Shown here piece by piece: positions 20,278 to 27,742 of a stretch of DNA of 37,229 nt. The position numbers were made by a program, and so were the translations under genes. Under the pieces are notes generated by a model that worked only from the letters and a program-made list of their open reading frames with translations, ran no database searches and was not told the origin of the DNA. Source of the stretch: Flavobacterium sp. ACAM 123 (GTDB lineage: Bacteria; Bacteroidota; Bacteroidia; Flavobacteriales; Flavobacteriaceae); assembly GCF_000264055.1 (NCBI RefSeq), contig NZ_AJXL01000031.1:1-37229 (forward strand), written 5' to 3'. Position 1 is the first letter of the stretch; every line of letters starts with the position of its first letter.

Positions 20278-21102
20278 TTACACATTGATTTTATTCCAAA
20301 GTTGCACACATTCCACCGCTTCTTTCACATCGTGTACCCGGAGAATATTTGCCCCTTTAGTCAAGGCAATCGTATTTAAGACTGTAGTTCCGTTCAACGC
20401 TTCTTTAGCACTGGAATTCAAAGTTTTATATATCATTGATTTTCTGGATATTCCAATCAATAAAGGCAATTCTAACAGTTGGAACAATTCCGTTTTCCGT
20501 AATACTTCATAGTTCTGGTCTATCATTTTGGCAAAGCCAAAACCAGGATCAATAATTAAATCGTTAATGCCAAGACTCCGTGCTTTATTTATTTTTTCTG
20601 AAAAATAGAAAAGCATTTCTTTGACTATATCTTCGTAGTGGGTCATGCTCTGCATCGTTTGTGGAGTACCGCGCATATGCATCATAATGTACGGAACTTT
20701 ATATTTAGCAATAACCCCAAGCATCTCGCTATCTAAGCTTCCAGCCGAAATGTCATTGATGATGGCAGCACCGTTCTCAATGCAAGCTTTGGCGACTTCA
20801 TTTCTAAAAGTATCAATGGAAAGTAATGCCTCCGGAAAATGCTTCAATATTAATTGAACCGCAGGGATGATTCTACCCAATTCTTCTTCTTCAGATACGA
20901 ACTCCGCACTTGGTTTACTGGAGTAGGCTCCAACGTCAATAAAAGTGGCACCATCAGTTAACATTTTTTCAACTTGAATCAATAGTTGGCTTTCGTCATT
21001 GTACTTTCCGCCATCGAAAAACGAATTGGGAGTCACATTCAAAATCCCCATTACTTTAGGAATTGATAAGTCGATAAGTTGGCCTTTACAGTTAATTGTC
21101 AT
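20278..21102 (-). CDS. folP: Dihydropteroate synthase
   Basis: FolP joins p-aminobenzoate to the pterin pyrophosphate in folate synthesis and is the sulfonamide target. The 274-aa TIM-barrel protein shows the pterin-binding signatures VMGILNVTPNSFFDGGKY and GATFIDVGAYSSKP. SIDTFRNEVAKACIENGAAIINDISAG, IMMHMRGTPQTMQ and LIIDPGFGFAK follow, with the C-terminal phosphate-binding end ILRVHDVKEAVECV. It is transcribed away from the DUF1599 gene, and a 342-bp gap (21103-21444) separates them. In that gap I see only a -7 box for the plus-strand gene. Confidence 0.96.
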   Translation of the reverse strand: MTINCKGQLIDLSIPKVMGILNVTPNSFFDGGKYNDESQLLIQVEKMLTDGATFIDVGAYSSKPSAEFVSEEEELGRIIPAVQLILKHFPEALLSIDTFRNEVAKACIENGAAIINDISAGSLDSEMLGVIAKYKVPYIMMHMRGTPQTMQSMTHYEDIVKEMLFYFSEKINKARSLGINDLIIDPGFGFAKMIDQNYEVLRKTELFQLLELPLLIGISRKSMIYKTLNSSAKEALNGTTVLNTIALTKGANILRVHDVKEAVECVQLWNKINV

Positions 21103-21407
21103 TCTATTTATTTTGTTTTACAGTCTCAGTTAGCTTTTTCATTTTAAATCCTTACCTATTCAATGATAGTTACAGTGCAAAAAGATCTTATTTTTCACCA
21201 CTTCGATCCGTCACTTCGGGAGATATAAAAACATCCTTTTAAATAGGCGAAATTATTTCCTCTAGCTCTAATTTCTATATAAAATGAAATGTCTTTTTCT
21301 TCAAGAAGGTGAAATCTATGTTTCTATGTGATGAAATTTTTAATTTATTTTTAATGCATTTGCCCTGATAATCTTCGCCCTTCATTCCTGATTCAAAAAA
21401 ATTATGC

Positions 21408-21415
21408 TATTTTTG
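21408..21415 (+). promoter_or_regulatory. Putative -7 promoter box (TATTTTTG) for the DUF1599 gene
   Basis: An exact TAnnTTTG match 29 bp before the start codon at 21445. No -33 TTG at the usual spacing. The remainder of the 21103-21444 gap shows no gene. Confidence 0.45.
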
Positions 21416-21444
21416 ATAAAATTTTAGACAAATATACATCAATA

Positions 21445-21987
21445 ATGAAGAATACGTCCCAAGAATACGATAACGTAATTGCGAATTGTCGTTCGCTATT
21501 TATCAATAAAATGACCGATTACGGGAGTGCTTGGCGCATCTTACGTTTGCCTTCATTAACGGATCAAATCTTGATAAAAGCGCAGAGAATTAGAAGTTTA
21601 CAGGAAAATGAAATTAGAAAAGTAAACGAAGACGAAACCGGAGAATTCATCGGGATCATCAATTATTCGCTAATGGCTTTAATCCAATTGGAACTGGGAG
21701 TGGCACATCAACCGGATTTAGATGTGGAAAAAGCAACTGAATTATATGATGCTAAAGTCAAACTGACCAAAGAACTAATGGAAGATAAGAATCACGATTA
21801 TGGCGAAGTATGGCGCGAGATGCGTGTAAATTCATTAACCGATTTGATTTTGCAAAAATTACTTCGCGTAAAGCAAATCGAAAACAACAAAGGAAAAACA
21901 ATCGTTTCAGAAGGTATTGATGCCAACTATCAGGACATGATCAATTATTCCATTTTCGCATTAATATTAATGGGTTTCGCCAAATAA
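21445..21987 (+). CDS. DUF1599 protein with two tandem domain copies
   Basis: A 180-aa soluble protein made of two similar halves. The first copy has NKMTDYGSAWRILRLPSLTDQILIKAQRIRSL and later FIGIINYSLMALIQLEL. The second has DKNHDYGEVWREMRVNSLTDLILQKLLRVKQI and YQDMINYSIFALILMGF. Each half keeps a DYG-W-R--R--SLTD motif and a distal INYS-ALI helix. DUF1599 has been linked to a nucleotide-modification-associated domain family (Nmad1), but the function of this Bacteroidota form is not established. It starts a plus-strand run and is followed after 13 bp by the BT_3928-type gene. Confidence 0.88.
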   Translation: MKNTSQEYDNVIANCRSLFINKMTDYGSAWRILRLPSLTDQILIKAQRIRSLQENEIRKVNEDETGEFIGIINYSLMALIQLELGVAHQPDLDVEKATELYDAKVKLTKELMEDKNHDYGEVWREMRVNSLTDLILQKLLRVKQIENNKGKTIVSEGIDANYQDMINYSIFALILMGFAK

Positions 21988-22000
21988 ATAGCAGATAAAA

Positions 22001-23101
22001 ATGAAAAATATAATTACACAGTTCTCCAGGATATTCGTTGGCTTACTTTTCATCATTTCAGGACTCATAAAATTAAACGACCCAATAGGTTTTTCTTATA
22101 AATTAGCCGAATATTTTAGTGAGCCCGTTTTTAATCTCCCATTTTTAGTTCCGTTTGCATTAGGCTTGGCTTTGTTTTTAGTCATTGTCGAAGTAGTTCT
22201 TGGTGTAATGCTGCTTATTGGAGAAAAATCTAAATTTACGATTGGGAGTTTGTTGCTCATGATTGTATTATTTACGTTCTTAACTTTCTACTCGGCCTAT
22301 TTCGATGTTGTGAAAGATTGCGGATGTTTTGGTGACGCCTTAAAATTAAAACCTTGGGAATCCTTCACAAAAGATATTATTTTATTAGTCTTCATCTTTA
22401 TCTTATTCATTAATCAAAAATTAGTGAATCCTCTTTTTACAAAGAGCGTTCAAAATATTATTACCTACGCCAGTATCTTACTATGTATGTTTTTGGGGGT
22501 TTGGGTACTTAATCATTTGCCTATAATTGACTTCCGACCCTTTAAAGTGGGAGCCAATATTCAAAAAGGAATGGCGGTTCCTGAAGGTGCGCCAAAGTCT
22601 GTCGTGGAAATGACTTTTATCTATAATATAAATGGAGTCGATACCGAATTTTCGACAGATGATTTGATGAATCTTCCTGACGGAGCAACTTTTGTAGACC
22701 GAAAAGACAAAGTAATCACCGAGGGATATGTCCCTCCTATTCATGATTTCACGATGATGAAAGACGGTTCTGATTATAAAGATGAGTTTTTAGCAGCTCC
22801 AAAATTACTACTGTTTGTCGCATATGACTTGACCATAGCTGAGGAAGGCGGTATGGAAAAACTGGAAAAATTAAGCCAGGAAGCCAAGGCCAAAGGATAC
22901 ATAGTAATTGGAATGACCAATTCTGCTGTGGAAGAAATCGAAAAAGCTCAGAACAAATATGATCTTACTTTTGACTTCTATACCTGTGATGCAATAACTT
23001 TAAAGACCATTGAAAGGGCTAATCCTAGTATTGTAGTGCTTCAAGAAGGAACTATCAAACAAAAAGTTCATCACAACGACATCGATGATCTAAAATTATA
23101 A
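22001..23101 (+). CDS. BT_3928-type membrane protein: DoxX/MauE-like domain plus thioredoxin-like domain
   Basis: A 366-aa protein. The N-terminal half (about residues 1-170) has five hydrophobic segments of DoxX/MauE type, with RIFVGLLFIISGLIKLNDP at the start and a conserved CGCFGDALKL motif near residue 107. The C-terminal half (about 245-366) looks like a thioredoxin fold (PKLLLFVAYDLT, GYIVIGMTNS, NPSIVVLQEGTI) but has no CxxC. The family may act in redox or respiratory-chain-related chemistry; this is inferred from DoxX/MauE relatives only. It begins 13 bp after the DUF1599 gene, so the two are probably one operon. Confidence 0.85.
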   Translation: MKNIITQFSRIFVGLLFIISGLIKLNDPIGFSYKLAEYFSEPVFNLPFLVPFALGLALFLVIVEVVLGVMLLIGEKSKFTIGSLLLMIVLFTFLTFYSAYFDVVKDCGCFGDALKLKPWESFTKDIILLVFIFILFINQKLVNPLFTKSVQNIITYASILLCMFLGVWVLNHLPIIDFRPFKVGANIQKGMAVPEGAPKSVVEMTFIYNINGVDTEFSTDDLMNLPDGATFVDRKDKVITEGYVPPIHDFTMMKDGSDYKDEFLAAPKLLLFVAYDLTIAEEGGMEKLEKLSQEAKAKGYIVIGMTNSAVEEIEKAQNKYDLTFDFYTCDAITLKTIERANPSIVVLQEGTIKQKVHHNDIDDLKL

Positions 23102-23183
23102 ATAGTCCAGATGTTCAAAGTTCTAGAGGAAAAAGCACCCTCTACTTCTACCACATTTAGCCCTTGACCGCAGATAAATAAAC

Positions 23184-24260
23184 ATGCTGAAATACTTTTT
23201 AAATAAATTTGGATATGCACTGCTTACCCTTTACGGGGTGATCACTGTTATTTTCTTTTTATTTAATGTTTTACCTGGAGATCCTGCACGCATGATGCTG
23301 GATCAAAATGAAAATTCAGAGCAACTGGCATTGATTAAGAAGAAGTATGGTTTTGACAAACCCATTGCTACCCAGTATTTCTACTATCTCAATGACCTAT
23401 CGCCTCTCTCACTGCACAGCAAAACCGACTCCGATTACACGTATTTAAGCGAAGGAAAATACAATGCACTACCGTTATTTAGTTTCACTAATTTAAAGCT
23501 CGTAATCAAGGCTCCTTACCTAAGGGAAAGTTTCCAGAAAAGTGGTAAAAAAGTATCTGAGATAATTGGGAACACACTACCCAATACTGCTCTATTAGCC
23601 TTTTTTGCCATTGTGATTGCTATTGTTTTCGGTATTCTTCTTGGAATCATTTCAGCGTTGCATAAAGACACGTGGATCGATCGTTTAATTGCACTAATAA
23701 GCACGTTAGGAATGAGCATTCCTTCCTTTTTTAGTGCCATTTTGTTTGCTTGGCTTTTTGGTTTTGTCCTGCACAAATATACACACCTAAACATGACCGG
23801 GAGTTTGTATGAAGTAGATGACTTTGGTGAAGGAAGTTATATTCAATGGAAAAATATTATTTTACCCGCAGTGGTTTTAGGAATCCGTCCGCTGGCGGTG
23901 GTAATCCAACTGATGCGTAACTCCTTACTCGAAACATTTGGTCAAGACTACATCCGTACTGCGAGAGCCAAAGGACTATCTGAATTTAAAATCATTAGAA
24001 AGCACGCTTTAAAAAACTCCTTAAACCCAGTCGTTACAGCGATTTCGGGATGGTTTGCCTCAATGCTTGCAGGTGCCGTTTTTGTTGAATTTATTTTTGG
24101 ATGGAATGGTTTAGGAAAAGAAATTGTGGAAGCGCTGAACAATCTGGATTTACCCGTAATCATGGGTTCCGTGCTGGTGATTTCGACTACTTTTGTGGTT
24201 ATAAATATCCTAGTAGATATTATTTATGCCTATCTCGATCCTAAAATTAGATTAGCATAG
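23184..24260 (+). CDS. OppB/DppB-type ABC transporter permease
   Basis: A 358-aa inner-membrane permease of peptide/nickel-type importers. The N-terminus (LLTLYGVITVIFFLFNVLPGDPARMM) is the family signature. A periplasmic region with an unusual insertion (about residues 60-115) follows, then the main membrane domain. Its EAA-like cytoplasmic loop reads YIRTARAKGLSEFKIIRKHALKNSLNPV, and the C-terminus ends in AYLDPKIRLA. No second permease, ATPase or binding protein lies beside it; partners must be encoded elsewhere, or the gene has been separated from them. It follows the BT_3928-type gene after 82 bp. Confidence 0.93.
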   Translation: MLKYFLNKFGYALLTLYGVITVIFFLFNVLPGDPARMMLDQNENSEQLALIKKKYGFDKPIATQYFYYLNDLSPLSLHSKTDSDYTYLSEGKYNALPLFSFTNLKLVIKAPYLRESFQKSGKKVSEIIGNTLPNTALLAFFAIVIAIVFGILLGIISALHKDTWIDRLIALISTLGMSIPSFFSAILFAWLFGFVLHKYTHLNMTGSLYEVDDFGEGSYIQWKNIILPAVVLGIRPLAVVIQLMRNSLLETFGQDYIRTARAKGLSEFKIIRKHALKNSLNPVVTAISGWFASMLAGAVFVEFIFGWNGLGKEIVEALNNLDLPVIMGSVLVISTTFVVINILVDIIYAYLDPKIRLA

Positions 24261-24446
24261 TGCTTAAAATTAGCATTTTGGTGTGTTTTACAAATAAAAA
24301 CAGCAGTCAACTCCTAACATAATTCATTTTAAGCCCAACTATTACGATTTCATTCTTGATTTCATCACGAAACTGCTCGGTTTTGTTATTTTAAAAAGGA
24401 GTCTTCAATTTTTCTTAATCCGCATACCCTAATTAAATTGTTTGTT

Positions 24447-24454
24447 TAACTTTG
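24447..24454 (+). promoter_or_regulatory. Putative -7 promoter box (TAACTTTG) for the TlpA-like gene
   Basis: An exact TAnnTTTG match 15 bp before the chosen start at 24469; a transcript from it would have a very short leader. No -33 TTG is at the expected spacing. Its position supports the start at 24469 rather than an in-frame one at 24442. Confidence 0.45.
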
Positions 24455-24468
24455 TTAAAAATAAAAAA

Positions 24469-24969
24469 ATGAAAAAAATAGTTGCTTTATTAGTCGGTTT
24501 CTTAACGTTTTCCTGTTCCAATTCAAATACGGAGAAAACTACATTTTCTAAAGAAGCTTTATCCGAGACATTATTAGCGCCTGATGGAAGTCAAGTTGCA
24601 TTTCAGGATATTTTAAAGAAACACGAAGGAAAAACGGTGGTCATAGAAATGTGGGCCTCTTGGTGTGGGGACTGTGTAAAAGCGATGCCAAAAATAAAAG
24701 AACTACAAGCTAACAATCCAGACGTCGACTACGTATTTATCTCAATGGACAAAACAGCGGATAAATGGATATCAGGCATCGATAAACATGAACTTATAGG
24801 AGATCATTTTATGGCCAATGACCAACAGCAAGGAGTCTTTGGAAGCGCCATCGATTTGGATTGGATTCCAAGATATATCATTGTGGATAAGACAGGGAAA
24901 ATTGTTTTATATCGCGCGATAGAAACTGATTTTGATAAAATCAACGAAACGTTAGCATCCTTAAAATAA
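24469..24969 (+). CDS. TlpA-like thioredoxin-fold lipoprotein
   Basis: The product, 166 aa from the chosen start, is an exported lipoprotein (MKKIVALLVGFLTFSCSNSN, lipobox cysteine near residue 16). It has a thioredoxin fold of the TlpA/ResA type. The redox motif is WASWCGDCVKAMPKIKEL (CGDC), with the cis-proline region DWIPRYIIVDKTGKIV. It probably reduces or isomerises disulfides in the periplasm. The next gene, tpiA, begins 52 bp downstream with no terminator between, so the two may be co-transcribed. Confidence 0.92.
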   Translation: MKKIVALLVGFLTFSCSNSNTEKTTFSKEALSETLLAPDGSQVAFQDILKKHEGKTVVIEMWASWCGDCVKAMPKIKELQANNPDVDYVFISMDKTADKWISGIDKHELIGDHFMANDQQQGVFGSAIDLDWIPRYIIVDKTGKIVLYRAIETDFDKINETLASLK

Positions 24970-25021
24970 GACTATTTCAAATAGAACTAAAAACGAAGAA
25001 CTAAATATAACACCAATTGAA

Positions 25022-25774
25022 ATGAGAAAAAAGATAGTTGCAGGAAACTGGAAAATGCATAAAAATGCAGAGCAAACCGAAGATTTATTAAATGAATTGA
25101 TCGATAAAATACCTTTTGAAACTGAAGTACAAATAATAGTTGCTCCTACCTTCATTAACCTCTCTACAGCGGTTGATCATTTAGAGTTTGTTGGTATTGA
25201 TGTTGCGGCTCAAAATATGCATCAAGCAGAAAGTGGTGCCTTCACAGGAGAAATATCTGCTGATATGTTGCAAAACGTTGGTGTGAATATTGTAATTCTT
25301 GGACACTCAGAACGCAGAGCGCTTTTTAATGAAACGGATGCAATGATTGCAAACAAAGTAAATACTGCTTTAGAGCATGACATGACTGTGATTTTTTGTT
25401 TTGGCGAAGAATTAAAAGACCGTCAATCCAAAAGTCATTTTAATGTAGTGGAAAATCAATTAAAAGATGGTTTATTCAACATTCAAGCTTCCGATTGGGG
25501 AAATGTAGTTTTGGCCTACGAGCCAGTATGGGCTATTGGAACCGGTGAAACTGCTTCTCCAGAACAAGTACAGGAAATGCATGAATTCATCAGAGAAACG
25601 GTTCGTAAAGCATATGGAAGCGATATCGCAGACGCGGTGTCGATTCTATATGGAGGAAGCGTAAAACCAGAAAATGCAAAGGAAATTTTCTCAAAACCAG
25701 ATGTAGACGGAGGTCTTATTGGTGGTGCCGCTTTAAAATCAGATGATTTTGTTGCGATTGTGAACGCATTTTAA
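25022..25774 (+). CDS. tpiA: Triosephosphate isomerase
   Basis: TpiA interconverts dihydroxyacetone phosphate and glyceraldehyde 3-phosphate. The 250-aa protein carries every catalytic element: GNWKMHKN (catalytic lysine), ILGHSERR (histidine), AYEPVWAIGTG (glutamate and flexible loop) and the phosphate-binding YGGSVKPENAKE and GGLIGGAAL. Length is typical. It is followed 21 bp later by a strong terminator hairpin. Confidence 0.98.
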   Translation: MRKKIVAGNWKMHKNAEQTEDLLNELIDKIPFETEVQIIVAPTFINLSTAVDHLEFVGIDVAAQNMHQAESGAFTGEISADMLQNVGVNIVILGHSERRALFNETDAMIANKVNTALEHDMTVIFCFGEELKDRQSKSHFNVVENQLKDGLFNIQASDWGNVVLAYEPVWAIGTGETASPEQVQEMHEFIRETVRKAYGSDIADAVSILYGGSVKPENAKEIFSKPDVDGGLIGGAALKSDDFVAIVNAF

Positions 25775-25795
25775 AAAAATTATACCAAATACAGG

Positions 25796-25830
25796 AAAAG
25801 CGGCAATTGAATTTGCCGCTTTTTTTATTT
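25796..25830 (+). terminator. Strong intrinsic terminator after tpiA
   Basis: AAAAGCGGCAA (25796-25806) pairs perfectly with TTGCCGCTTTT (25813-25823) around a 6-nt loop, followed by more T. The GC-rich core GCGGC stands out in this AT-rich DNA. Confidence 0.9.
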
Positions 25831-25857
25831 TTATAATATTCGATAAAAAGGAAAGAG

Positions 25858-25865
25858 TACCTTTG
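25858..25865 (+). promoter_or_regulatory. Putative -7 promoter box (TACCTTTG) for prmA
   Basis: An exact TAnnTTTG match 14 bp before the prmA start, directly after the tpiA terminator. No -33 TTG is at consensus spacing. Confidence 0.5.
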
Positions 25866-25879
25866 CAAAAAAAATAAAC

Positions 25880-26713
25880 ATGTCAAACATATACATTGGT
25901 TACCATTTTACGGTTGAACCAAAAGAGCTGGGTTCAGAAATATTAATTGCCGAATTAGGAGAAACAGCTTTTGAAAGTTTTACAGAAACGGAAACTGGCC
26001 TTTCTGCCTTTGTACAAAAGGAACTATGGGACGAGACAATTCTGGAGAACGTGCGTATATTAAAATCAGAAGAATTCAACATCGAGTATACGTATGAGGA
26101 AATCGATCCTGTAAACTGGAATGAAGAATGGGAGAAGAATTTTGAGGCGATTAACGTAGAAGGAAACTGCCATGTACGTGCTCCCTTTCATCCAAAAACG
26201 GATGCTGAATTTGATATATTGATTGAGCCAAAAATGAGCTTTGGTACCGGTCATCATGAGACGACACACATGATGATTCAGCACTTGCTAGAAACAGAAG
26301 TTGTAGGGATGACAACGTTAGATATGGGTTGTGGAACAGCTATTTTAGCTATTCTTGCCGAAATGAAAGGCGCTAAGCCAATTGATGCTATCGATATTGA
26401 CAACTGGTGTTATTTAAATTCCATCGAAAATGCGGAACGCAATAATTGTGAGCACATCACTGTATACGAAGGCGACGCTTCTTTGTTGAAGGATAAAAAA
26501 TATGATTTAATTATTGCCAACATCAACAGAAATATTTTGTTGAATGACATGCAAAGTTACGTAGATTGCTTAAACCCAAAAGGAACCCTTCTTTTAAGCG
26601 GGTTCTATGAACAAGACATTCCATTTATTGACGCTTCCTGCGCAGAAAAAGGGTTGACTTATGTTAAAAAATTTGAAAGAAACAATTGGGTTTCACTAAA
26701 ATACGTAAATTAG
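25880..26713 (+). CDS. prmA: Ribosomal protein L11 methyltransferase PrmA
   Basis: PrmA trimethylates lysines and the N-terminus of ribosomal protein L11 using SAM. The 277-aa protein has an N-terminal substrate-recognition domain and a class I methyltransferase domain. Markers are MSFGTGHHETTHMM, the SAM loop TLDMGCGTAILAILAEMKGA, the acidic ribose-binding residue in AIDIDNWC, and IIANINRNILLNDM. Length is a little below E. coli PrmA (293 aa), as usual in Bacteroidota. The next intact gene, clpS, is 650 bp away across a decayed gene. Confidence 0.96.
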   Translation: MSNIYIGYHFTVEPKELGSEILIAELGETAFESFTETETGLSAFVQKELWDETILENVRILKSEEFNIEYTYEEIDPVNWNEEWEKNFEAINVEGNCHVRAPFHPKTDAEFDILIEPKMSFGTGHHETTHMMIQHLLETEVVGMTTLDMGCGTAILAILAEMKGAKPIDAIDIDNWCYLNSIENAERNNCEHITVYEGDASLLKDKKYDLIIANINRNILLNDMQSYVDCLNPKGTLLLSGFYEQDIPFIDASCAEKGLTYVKKFERNNWVSLKYVN

Positions 26714-26737
26714 TGGTCTACTTAAAGTAATACAAAA

Positions 26738-27327
26738 GATTATTGGGATACCATTAATGAGAATAAAATGCTGAATTAAATTGTTTGGACCCACGAAAAA
26801 ACTAAAATATCTGTAGATTTAAGACGGAAACTAATTAGGGAAATCTCCCAAAATACGGGCTATATTTGGTGATGAACATGAGCTTATCGATTATATATGA
26901 TACGAAGTTTATGAATGGCACAGTTTTGGCATTTTCGACAAAAGCATTAGAAAAAGCGAAGGTTCGGCTAAGCAAGAAAGCAATTAAAATACGGTGAACT
27001 GTTACAGATAGCAATGACTACAGTCACTATAGGACTTATTCTATTTGCCATTACTATGGTACATCTCCTGTTTTAACTACGAATAAACAAATAAGCAATT
27101 ATTTTAAGTCCGCTCAATGATGAATTCGCAGCCTTTTAATAATTGGAAAATTTTCAGATAAAGTCCCCGAAGAATGCAGTTGTATTGATATTAAATAATA
27201 TACAGAGCCGGCGCTGCAACAGCAATTCCATCTCGATTATGGAAAACTAAAATGTATTAATGAAGATCATAGAAAGCCCTTTGAAACTATGCGAAATTTT
27301 GTATTTTGTATTTTTAAGAAACGATAA
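26738..27327 (+). pseudogene. Heavily decayed gene between prmA and clpS
   Basis: Protein-like pieces occur in order on the plus strand in all three frames. From 26738 come DYWDTINENKMLN, stop, then IVWTHEKTKISVDLRRKLI. From 26862 come IFGDEHELIDYI, stop, then YEVYEWHSFGIFDKSIRKS. From 27007 come DSNDYSHYRTYSICHYYG, VLTTNKQISNYFKSAQ, two stops, LLIIGKFSDKVPEECSCIDIK, stop, and YTEPALQQQFHLDYG to a final stop at 27327. At least two frameshifts and five nonsense codons are needed, so the locus is dead. It may be one gene or two; family not recognised. Confidence 0.7.
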
Positions 27328-27366
27328 GTCAACTATATTTTTATCTAAACACTAAATTATTTAAAA

Positions 27367-27642
27367 ATGAGTACAAAAGAAAAAATAAGAGAAAAAGTCA
27401 GTGTAAAGGAAGTGACCTCTAAAAATAATGAAATCATCGTTTATAATGATGATGTCAATACTTTCGACCACGTAATCGATACCCTAATCCGCGTTTGTGA
27501 GCATACGCCTGAACAAGCGGAACAGTGCTCCTTAATTGTGCATTATAACGGGAAATGCACCGTAAAAACGGGTCCCCTTGACAAGTTGAAGCCGCAATGC
27601 ACCGGCTTATTGGACGCAGGATTAAGTGCAGAAATAATATAA
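27367..27642 (+). CDS. clpS: ClpS adaptor of the ClpAP/ClpCP protease
   Basis: ClpS delivers N-degron substrates to the Clp AAA+ unfoldase. The 91-aa protein shows the family core IIVYNDDVNTFDHVIDTLI, then HTPEQAEQCSLIVHYNGKC, and a C-terminal KPQCTGLLDAGLSAEI. The NDD-TF region and hydrophobic pocket residues that bind the N-terminal residue are present. The N-terminal extension is short and charged. It is separated from prmA by a decayed gene. Confidence 0.95.
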   Translation: MSTKEKIREKVSVKEVTSKNNEIIVYNDDVNTFDHVIDTLIRVCEHTPEQAEQCSLIVHYNGKCTVKTGPLDKLKPQCTGLLDAGLSAEII

Positions 27643-27697
27643 ATTACTTTTAGGGAAAAAAAATTCCTATTCGATTTTTTGTTGCAAATTATTTAAA

Positions 27698-27740
27698 AAA
27701 CATTCTATTTTATCCTATATTTGATTAAAATAGAATGTTT
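27698..27740 (+). promoter_or_regulatory. Perfect 15-bp inverted repeat around a -7 promoter box
   Basis: AAACATTCTATTTTA (27698-27712) and TAAAATAGAATGTTT (27726-27740) are perfect inverted copies with a 13-nt spacer. The spacer contains TATATTTG (27716-27723), an exact TAnnTTTG box. The ATG of the AGMO-like gene follows 2 bp after the right arm. There is no T-run, so it is less like a terminator for clpS than an operator or an mRNA hairpin over the ribosome-binding region. Confidence 0.65.
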
Positions 27741-27742
27741 CT

